From assembly GCA_903914045.1 (NCBI GenBank), contig CAIWNO010000464.1:1-5182 (forward strand): a stretch of 5,182 nt of DNA, written 5' to 3'. The stretch is from an uncultured bacterium. Its GTDB lineage: Bacteria > Planctomycetota > Phycisphaerae > Phycisphaerales > SM1A02. The position numbers and the translations under genes are program-made. Shown piece by piece: positions 1 to 5,182 of this stretch (its first letter is position 1; every line of letters starts with the position of its first letter). A model generated the notes under the pieces. It had not been told where the DNA came from. It saw only the letters and a list, made by a program, of their open reading frames with translations, and made no database searches.

Positions 1-42
1 ATGCCTGAGCGCTTGAAGGATGAAGTGTTGGCGAAGGCTTGA
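1..42 (+). CDS. C-terminal tail of an unidentified upstream gene (partial)
   Basis: The first 13 codons read MPERLKDEVLAKA and end in TGA at 40-42. The peptide is charged and looks like the closing helix of a longer protein whose body lies left of the window. The ATG at base 1 is probably an internal methionine. A terminator-like hairpin starts about 40 bases after this stop, which supports a real gene ending here. The tail is too short to assign a family. It is in the same frame as ribD, 18 bases upstream, so the two could have been co-transcribed before or despite the hairpin. Confidence 0.5.
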   Translation: MPERLKDEVLAKA

Positions 43-60
43 CCTTTCGCTGACGGCGCC

Positions 61-1242
61 ATGCCGAAGAGCACACTGAACACGATCCGCCCCGATGTCC
101 AAATTGGGGCGGATCTTTGGCTTTTTTGGCTGAAAGTTGCGGCAAGACTGGCGGTGCGCGGGCACGGTTTTGTGGAGCCAAACCCCATGGTGGGTTGCGT
201 GATTGTGGACGCGAAAAAGAATATGGTCGGCTGGGGCTATCACCGCAAGATTGGTGGCGCGCACGCCGAGGTGGAGGCGTTGAAACGCGCGGGCGCAAAG
301 GCGCGCGGTGCCACGGCCATTGTGACGCTGGAACCTTGCGCGCATGTTGGCCGCACTCCGCCGTGCGTTGACGCGTTGAAGAACGCGGGCGTGGCGTGCG
401 TGGTGTACGGTTGCGCGGATCCAAATCCAGATGCGGCGGGCGGCGCGGAAAAATTGCGCGCCTATGGAATTGAAACACATTTGTTGGAGTGCGACGAAAC
501 GCGCGAGTTGAACGCGCCGTTTGTGAAGCGTGTGCGAACAGGTTTGCCCTGGGTCATGGCCAAGTGGGCGCAAACAGTTGATGGTTGCGTGGCCACGCGC
601 GATTATGATTCCAAGTGGATTAGCTGCGACCGCAGTCGCCGCATGGTGCACCGCGAGCGCGGACGAGTGGACGCCATCTTGACTGGGATTGGAACCGTGA
701 TGCACGACGATCCGCAACTGACGGCGCGTGATGTGCGTGTAAGGCGCAACGCCATTCGCGTGGTGATCGATCCGGAATTGGCGTTGCCGTTGACCGCGGC
801 GTTGGTGCAGACCGCGCGCCAATACAAGACGGTGGTGGCCACGCTGGCGAAATCTTTTTCCGAGCGCTCGGAGCATCGGCGCGCGTTGGGCGACTTGGGC
901 GTGGGTTGCATGAAGCAGCACTCTGATTTTCGAGGACTTTTGGCTGCTTTACGCAAGGAATATGGTGTGTCCACGGTGCTGGTGGAGGCCGGTGGTGGAC
1001 TGACTGGTGAATTACTGAAGGAAAATGTGATTGACGAGGCGTGGGTTTTTGTGGGACCAAAAGTAGTCGGCGACCGCGAAGCCATACATCCAGCGCGCGG
1101 TCTGTCACCGCTTTCGATTCAAGATGCAATTTCTGTCCGTCTTGTTTCCGTGCGCCGCCGCGACCAAGACGCCCTGCTGCATTATCGATTTGAGGAACCA
1201 AAAAGCGCGGGCATAATTGGAAACGCAAGCGTGGCTGGATAA
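61..1242 (+). CDS. ribD: Bifunctional riboflavin biosynthesis protein RibD (pyrimidine deaminase / uracil reductase)
   Basis: This cytoplasmic enzyme deaminates 2,5-diamino-6-ribosylamino-4(3H)-pyrimidinone 5'-phosphate, then reduces the ribose with NADPH to the ribitylamino form, in riboflavin (FMN/FAD) synthesis. The N-terminal half is a zinc deaminase: PNPMVGCVIV at 40-49, HAE at 68-70 (zinc His and catalytic Glu), and PCAHVGRTPPC at 92-102, with zinc cysteines 93 and 102 at the usual nine-residue spacing. The reductase half starts near 163. It shows the family signatures MAKWAQTVDG (166-175), SKWIS (184-188), VDAILTGIGTV followed by DDPQLTAR (203-223), and VEAGGGLTGELL (308-319). At 393 residues it is full length, with both domains intact. 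ATG 61 is the only conventional start that keeps the first helix, but it lacks a clear Shine-Dalgarno sequence, and residues 8-22 are encoded by a terminator-like hairpin and its T-rich flank. Family homology begins only around residue 17-23, so the start is uncertain. The 3' end overlaps the opposing DUF4340 gene. Confidence 0.95.
   Translation: MPKSTLNTIRPDVQIGADLWLFWLKVAARLAVRGHGFVEPNPMVGCVIVDAKKNMVGWGYHRKIGGAHAEVEALKRAGAKARGATAIVTLEPCAHVGRTPPCVDALKNAGVACVVYGCADPNPDAAGGAEKLRAYGIETHLLECDETRELNAPFVKRVRTGLPWVMAKWAQTVDGCVATRDYDSKWISCDRSRRMVHRERGRVDAILTGIGTVMHDDPQLTARDVRVRRNAIRVVIDPELALPLTAALVQTARQYKTVVATLAKSFSERSEHRRALGDLGVGCMKQHSDFRGLLAALRKEYGVSTVLVEAGGGLTGELLKENVIDEAWVFVGPKVVGDREAIHPARGLSPLSIQDAISVRLVSVRRRDQDALLHYRFEEPKSAGIIGNASVAG
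84..127 (+). terminator. Rho-independent terminator-like hairpin overlapping the ribD 5' end
   Basis: Bases 84-96 pair with 103-115 in a 13-bp stem: ten perfect mostly GC pairs (GATCCGCCCC with GGGGCGGATC), one G-T wobble and two A-T pairs. The loop is six bases (97-102). The 3' flank is T-rich, with TTT at 116-118 and six Ts at 122-127, interrupted by GGC. There is no T-tract on the other side, so the element points along the plus strand. It fits a terminator for the gene ending at 42. It also lies within the first codons of ribD as read from ATG 61, so it could act as an attenuator or show that the true ribD start lies further downstream. The interrupted T-tract lowers confidence in efficient termination. 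Confidence 0.6.
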
Positions 1243-2588
1243 ACCCGAGTCAAGTTTCCGCCGTCGCCAACAAGCCAGCGACCTTGCGAATCTTTTCCAA
1301 CAATCAACTGCATGGTGGTCCCACCGGAAAGCGTCACGATTATTTTTGCAACGACCATATTTGTAGGAATCGTTTCTGTGGCCAGATCAGTGGCGCGCGC
1401 GGCGCACAATGTTTGCAGCAAGTCGCGAACGCGTTGCATGTTGGCGGGCTGGGGGTTCTCGCTTTTGGAAATCGCAACTTCGGCGGTGACCGGCTGAGTG
1501 GTGCTTGCGTTCGCGGTGGCAGGCTGCGTGTCAAGAGTGAGTTGCCACTGCGTGACGCCGCGGGCAAGTTGCGCGGTTGGTTCTCCGTTTGCATTTTGTA
1601 ATGCGATGGATTTAATCTCGGCGGGATCAACGCCCAACATGGTGGCATCAACAAAGGCGGCGCTGGGTGGAAAAAGTGTTGAAAGTGAGCGTTTTTCAAG
1701 GTGAAATACGCCTGGCCTGTCGCGACGTTTGCCAAAGCGTCCGCCTGGACCGGCGGCGCCATCGCCACCAATTTCTAGAACTTCTTCAGCGACCGCGCCC
1801 TTGGAGACATCCAATGACCGAATGGCGATTGTGGCGGCCGGCTGATGTAAACCAAAGAGCGCAAGATCATTTGGCGCGTCATCGACAATGCCTTGATGCT
1901 CCAAGCGCGCCACGGCTTCCAGAAAATCCGCCACCGCAATATTGTCGGCGCGCGCCTCAATGGGCTCAATCAAAGACCAACGACCATCCGTTTTTTCAAG
2001 AACAATTTCCATGCGAGTGGTGCCAGTATTCGCTTGCACAATAACGCGATTACTTTCCGCGCCAGAGTGATCAAACAGTTTCGCGCTGCGAAGTTGAACT
2101 GGGTCGCCATCCACAAGCAGTCGATGCATTTCACTTGAGCCAGGACCGCCACTCTGCTTTTGAATATCTGCTAGCCACGCCAAACCTGCGGGATGGAGTT
2201 TGCCAACACGCAATGTGGCGCTGCCAGTAGCCCATGTCACTTGAATCGTGGGCGCGTTATCGTTCAAACCAGCGCGTGTTGGCAATTGTGAAAGCGGCGA
2301 AGTTTGCAGCAAGCGCGCCTCCGCCATAGCCACCAACAGGTGACGAATGGCTACGGGATTGGCCGCTTGCACATAGGGCGTGGTTTGTTGCCAGGCATCG
2401 CCAACCCGCTCAAAAACAAGCGTTCTGCCTGCTTTTTCAAGCTGAATTGTGGAAACTTGATCCACTGGAATGTCAAACAAAAGTTGCGCGGGACTTGCGT
2501 TGTCCACATTCAAGCGCACAAGCCAACCCACTATGACCGCCAACAAAGCCACCAGCCACGGTTTAAGAAATGCGGGAATAAATTTCAT
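1182..2588 (-). CDS. Membrane-anchored DUF4340 domain protein, partner of the GldF/GldG-type ABC transporter
   Basis: The 468-residue protein has one N-terminal membrane anchor (about residues 7-25) after a short positive head, and no lipobox cysteine, so the rest should face the periplasm. It belongs to the DUF4340 family, which often follows GldG-like genes and has no established biochemical role. Three copies of a repeat can be seen (about 45-98, 180-237, 325-405). Each is a strand pair with a Trp, then usually a Pro and a helix of the 'ADN..v..fl.a...L' type; copy 2 is clearest (GRWSLIEPIEARADN, then GLHQP at 246-250). A glycine/arginine-rich loop (273-293) and a Thr/Ala/Pro-rich linker (353-383) are probably disordered. 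ATG 2588 is preferred over the TTG at 2609: it forms an ATGA overlap with the upstream stop and has AAGGAAG five bases upstream. The gene is translationally coupled to the transporter gene. Its 3' end overlaps ribD in the opposite orientation. Confidence 0.85.
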   Translation of the reverse strand: MKFIPAFLKPWLVALLAVIVGWLVRLNVDNASPAQLLFDIPVDQVSTIQLEKAGRTLVFERVGDAWQQTTPYVQAANPVAIRHLLVAMAEARLLQTSPLSQLPTRAGLNDNAPTIQVTWATGSATLRVGKLHPAGLAWLADIQKQSGGPGSSEMHRLLVDGDPVQLRSAKLFDHSGAESNRVIVQANTGTTRMEIVLEKTDGRWSLIEPIEARADNIAVADFLEAVARLEHQGIVDDAPNDLALFGLHQPAATIAIRSLDVSKGAVAEEVLEIGGDGAAGPGGRFGKRRDRPGVFHLEKRSLSTLFPPSAAFVDATMLGVDPAEIKSIALQNANGEPTAQLARGVTQWQLTLDTQPATANASTTQPVTAEVAISKSENPQPANMQRVRDLLQTLCAARATDLATETIPTNMVVAKIIVTLSGGTTMQLIVGKDSQGRWLVGDGGNLTRVYPATLAFPIMPALFGSSNR

Positions 2589-5182
2589 CGACGCTTCCTT
2601 GATTTCCAAATAAGGCTACCCGTGAGCGCCATTGAAAGTGGAATGACCACCAAACTGAACGCGCTCAGAATGACACGCGATTGTTGGCCAAGTTCAGGAA
2701 CGCGGCCAGTGTCGGCCGCCGTGGAAATAGCTTCGCTACCTGCTAGCCAACGGATGACGCCAATGGCGAGATCGCGATTGCCCGGAAAGCGTAATGCACG
2801 CGAGTCACCATCACTCATGCCGCTGTGCAGTGTGAGCAACCAAGAGAGTCCACCAGAAATGGCCAAGCGAATTCCGTCGTCACGCTGCGCCACAACCAAC
2901 ACTGGAATAGCTTGGGTGAATACTTTTCCTTCAGGAGCCGCATCCATAGAGCGGCTGACAACGCGCGGGTCGCTTTCAATCCAGCGTTGTGGCGCAGGCT
3001 GAATAAGTTCAACGGCAGTTGCCGTCCACGATTCTCGTTTGGTGATTTCAATTGGAATGGGCATGGGCCACAAAATATTTTCATTGGCGGATGACATGCC
3101 CGCGCCATGCCCCACGTCGCTACCTGAAAACTCTATAAAACTGCGGAGTTCCTTGACGTTTTCGGAACGTGCGCCAAGATCCAACACCACCTGGCCGCTC
3201 TTGGCGCGCAGTCCCGCGTATTGAAAAAGATCCGCCCACGGATCACTCATTCCCATGGCCGCAAATGGATTTGCTGTGGCGGTTATAAAAATATTTTCGC
3301 CCTCAGACGCAAGTTGGCGCGTGGCCGCCAACAGCGCGCTCTCGGCGGCATCTGGCTCCTGCGCGCTGCGGTCAAGTGGTGGCACCACAATCCAAACGCG
3401 CTTTACGCCTTGAGTGAATGGGCGAGCGCCCTTGGATGGATTCCATTCATCCACTTCAATGCGCGCGGCGCGCAATGATTGAACAATATGCGACAAGTCA
3501 CCGCCACCAGACACACTTTCAAGCGGCGATGCGGACTGTGCGTGCACAATAGTGGCGGCGATGCGTGGCGCGCCCTCCGCGCAGCGAATGGCTTCCGCCA
3601 AAGCTAGCTCGGTTGCGTCCACACTTGTTCGCATTTGCCACGCGGGAATGGCGGCGACACCATTTGTTCCACTCACAATCAGGGTGGGCGGATACTGCAT
3701 GGCCGCGGCGACTTCAGAAAGCCGCAGTGGTGGAAGTTGATCAATCTGATCTTGCGCGGCTTTGGCTTGCTCGGCGTGGCGCGCGCAATTTCGCTGCGTT
3801 TGGCGCGCGATGGTGGCCATGGCTGGAGTGAACGTTTGAAGCCTATTTGCCACGATATCCGCGACTTGTTGCAGTGTGTTAGACCACCACTTCAATTCAT
3901 TGGCCAACTTCCTTCCCGCGCCTTCCGCGTTGCCAAGTGGTCGCTCGGGTGTTGGTGTGGCCATTTGTGAAATGGCCTCTCGCACCGCTTGTCCCTGCAA
4001 GGCTGTCTTGTTCATGGCCGCGGCAAAGGACTCCAGCTTGACCCGAGCGGGGTCATCTTTGGCAAGAGCATTCGACAGCGTTTGAATTTGCGCGTCCGAT
4101 GCGTCGGAGAAACTTTCAATGGAACGAAACACTTCCAAGCCTTTGTCGTTGGCTTGTCGCCATGCGTTCACATTTTTAGACTCACTGGCTTCGATCATTT
4201 CAAACATCGCGGCGCTTTTTTCGGCGTCGACAAGTTCAAGTGAATCAAATTCTTGGCAATTCAGAAATGTTCCATCCGCAAGCACGCCGCGAGAGGCGCG
4301 TGCCAACACCGCACGCGCATTGCGCAATGAGGCAAGGTCTGCGTTTCCTTTTGCAGACAACAAAGTAATATTCATTGGCGCCGTACTTTGCGAGATGAAC
4401 TTCTTGGTGGCAGGTTGCAATGAGCCGCTGAACATTGACGATGCTTGCACACTTACGGTGGGTGCGCTCGCTCCACGCACAGCGATTACTGTGGACACCA
4501 CCGCGACGAACACACCGGCACACATTGCAAATCGTTGTAATTCCCTGCGTTTTGTAGGTATTTCCGCATCGTTGATCGCCCACGCACCAGCGCACCACGC
4601 ACTGCCGACTCCCATGGCAAGCAAGGCCACAGCGCTTCCAAGGTCCACCGTTCCGCGCGTGAAATCTTCTCCGCGGCGCAGTGGATCAAGCGCGAATGCG
4701 GCTGATGCGATTGCCGGCCAATGCAATGATTGTCCGCCGCGACACAGCGCGATCCATGCGGCGATGGCTGTCAACGAAGCAACGATGGCTCCGGCATTTG
4801 ATCGCACGACAACTCCCGCAAGCAAGCCAACACCAGACGCTGCGACAATAATCAACCACAACCCAAGCGCGCCACACGTGATGACGCTCCATGATGGCGT
4901 GGCAATTGTTGACAACACAATGGCCTGCAAGAAAATTGGAAGTAGTAACGCGGCGCCCGCCACGGCAATAGCGGCAAACTTTGCGTGCAACACGGTGGCG
5001 ATATGTATTGGAGAAGCCAATGTCAAGTCCCATGTTCCCGCGCGCCGCTCGCTTGGAACGCTGCGCGCCCCTAACACGCACGCCGCGGCGCCAACGCACC
5101 ACAATGAAATTCCAATCGCGCGCGACAAGTCCGCGACCGAGCCCGCGACAAGTCCGCCAAAGGCGAAGCCCATGCCAGCTGG
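2585..5182 (-). CDS. Fused ABC-2 type permease / GldG-like auxiliary protein (5' end beyond window)
   Basis: Residue numbers count from the first ATG in view (5173). The frame stays open to the window edge (Pro-Ala-Gly before that Met), so the gene very likely starts further right. The N-terminal part resembles ABC-2 permeases of the GldF/NosY type: a hydrophobic stretch at about 20-36, the cytoplasmic signature ARSVPSERRAGTWDLTLASP (36-55), then membrane segments near 65-90, 99-122, 126-144 and 178-200. A basic TKRR (207-210) precedes a further segment (215-233) that looks like the GldG N-terminal anchor. A large extracytoplasmic part follows (about 240-830): a start like GldG (TLLSAKGNADLASL type), a helical insert (about 280-485), and an ABC_transp_aux-like core with VWIVVPPL (593-600), a conserved-looking DLFQYAGL (648-655) and PGNRDLAIGVIRWLAG (797-812). 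One C-terminal membrane helix (833-855) ends in KSRKRR. The product is probably the membrane part of an ABC transporter of unknown substrate. The ATPase is not in view and is expected just upstream. The stop overlaps the DUF4340 start. Confidence 0.85.
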   Translation of the reverse strand, partial: PAGMGFAFGGLVAGSVADLSRAIGISLWCVGAAACVLGARSVPSERRAGTWDLTLASPIHIATVLHAKFAAIAVAGAALLLPIFLQAIVLSTIATPSWSVITCGALGLWLIIVAASGVGLLAGVVVRSNAGAIVASLTAIAAWIALCRGGQSLHWPAIASAAFALDPLRRGEDFTRGTVDLGSAVALLAMGVGSAWCAGAWAINDAEIPTKRRELQRFAMCAGVFVAVVSTVIAVRGASAPTVSVQASSMFSGSLQPATKKFISQSTAPMNITLLSAKGNADLASLRNARAVLARASRGVLADGTFLNCQEFDSLELVDAEKSAAMFEMIEASESKNVNAWRQANDKGLEVFRSIESFSDASDAQIQTLSNALAKDDPARVKLESFAAAMNKTALQGQAVREAISQMATPTPERPLGNAEGAGRKLANELKWWSNTLQQVADIVANRLQTFTPAMATIARQTQRNCARHAEQAKAAQDQIDQLPPLRLSEVAAAMQYPPTLIVSGTNGVAAIPAWQMRTSVDATELALAEAIRCAEGAPRIAATIVHAQSASPLESVSGGGDLSHIVQSLRAARIEVDEWNPSKGARPFTQGVKRVWIVVPPLDRSAQEPDAAESALLAATRQLASEGENIFITATANPFAAMGMSDPWADLFQYAGLRAKSGQVVLDLGARSENVKELRSFIEFSGSDVGHGAGMSSANENILWPMPIPIEITKRESWTATAVELIQPAPQRWIESDPRVVSRSMDAAPEGKVFTQAIPVLVVAQRDDGIRLAISGGLSWLLTLHSGMSDGDSRALRFPGNRDLAIGVIRWLAGSEAISTAADTGRVPELGQQSRVILSAFSLVVIPLSMALTGSLIWKSRKRR
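2594..2600 (-). promoter_or_regulatory. Ribosome binding site of the DUF4340 gene
   Basis: On the minus strand AAGGAAG lies five bases before ATG 2588 and within the last codons of the upstream transporter gene. It decides the start in favour of this ATG, seven codons inside the longest open frame. With the ATGA stop/start overlap at 2585-2588, it points to reinitiation or coupled translation of the two proteins. Confidence 0.7.

Noticed and set aside
43..130. FMN riboswitch (RFN element) upstream of ribD
   Set aside because: Only 18 bases separate ribD from the upstream gene, and the hairpin present is a single simple stem, not the multi-branched conserved RFN structure.
1138..1171. Inverted repeat CGTCTTG / CAAGACG, considered as a terminator for the minus-strand operon
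   Set aside because: The stem is only 7 bp with a 20-base loop, has no T-tract on the minus strand, and falls inside ribD coding sequence.
603..1228. Long open frames on the minus strand opposite ribD (160 and 202 codons)
   Set aside because: They lie antisense to an unmistakable RibD. Their translations are rich in Pro, Arg, Ser and Thr with no recognisable family or domain, as expected for shadows of a GC-biased gene.
1197..1235. A-tract (T-tract on the minus strand) near the DUF4340 stop, considered as an intrinsic terminator
   Set aside because: The sequence before the T run on the minus strand forms no stable GC stem, and the run lies within the coding sequence of both genes.
2304..3002. 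A 232-codon plus-strand open frame across the DUF4340/transporter junction
   Set aside because: It is antisense to two genes joined by an ATGA overlap, and its translation has no coherent hydrophobic or domain pattern. It is a shadow frame.
257..3806. Recurrent GGCGCGC words across the window, considered as a dispersed signal motif
   Set aside because: They occur in both gene blocks and in different frames, and fit Ala/Arg codon preference in a GC-biased genome. Spacing and context are irregular.
2585..5173. ATG 5173 as the true start of the transporter gene
   Set aside because: The frame is open to the window edge, and the usual first permease membrane helix before the segment carrying ARSVPSERR is missing. 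A start beyond the window is more likely.

Overview
The window holds three substantial coding regions and one short gene tail, in two convergent blocks that fill almost all of the sequence. The organism looks like a bacterium of moderately high GC. A Planctomycetota (Phycisphaerae-like) origin is a tentative guess, based on the fused GldF/GldG-type transporter with a DUF4340 partner and on general protein style. No rRNA, tRNA, mobile element, CRISPR array or riboswitch was seen.

Plus strand (1-1242): the last 13 codons of an unidentified upstream gene end at 42. After an 18-base gap comes ribD, the bifunctional deaminase/reductase that carries out two successive steps of riboflavin synthesis. 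A strong hairpin with a T-rich 3' flank (84-127) has the form of a Rho-independent terminator. It lies about 40 bases after the upstream stop, but inside the first 23 codons of ribD if ribD starts at its only ATG. Either the ribD start is misplaced, or the gene begins across a terminator/attenuator.

Minus strand (5182 down to 1182): a two-gene unit read right to left. The first gene runs off the right edge. It encodes an ABC-2 type permease fused to a GldG-like extracytoplasmic domain with a C-terminal membrane anchor. It overlaps the next gene by an ATGA junction. That second gene encodes a membrane-anchored DUF4340 protein. The usual third partner, an ABC ATPase, is not in the window and would be expected to the right. 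Together these resemble the Gld-type ABC transporter modules found outside gliding Bacteroidetes, whose substrate is generally unknown.

The two blocks meet tail to tail, with the last 61 bases of ribD and of the DUF4340 gene overlapping. The points most worth a second look are the terminator-like hairpin in the ribD 5' end, the single-chain GldF-GldG fusion with its long helical insert, and the convergent coding overlap. I found no clear evidence of a wholly new system.
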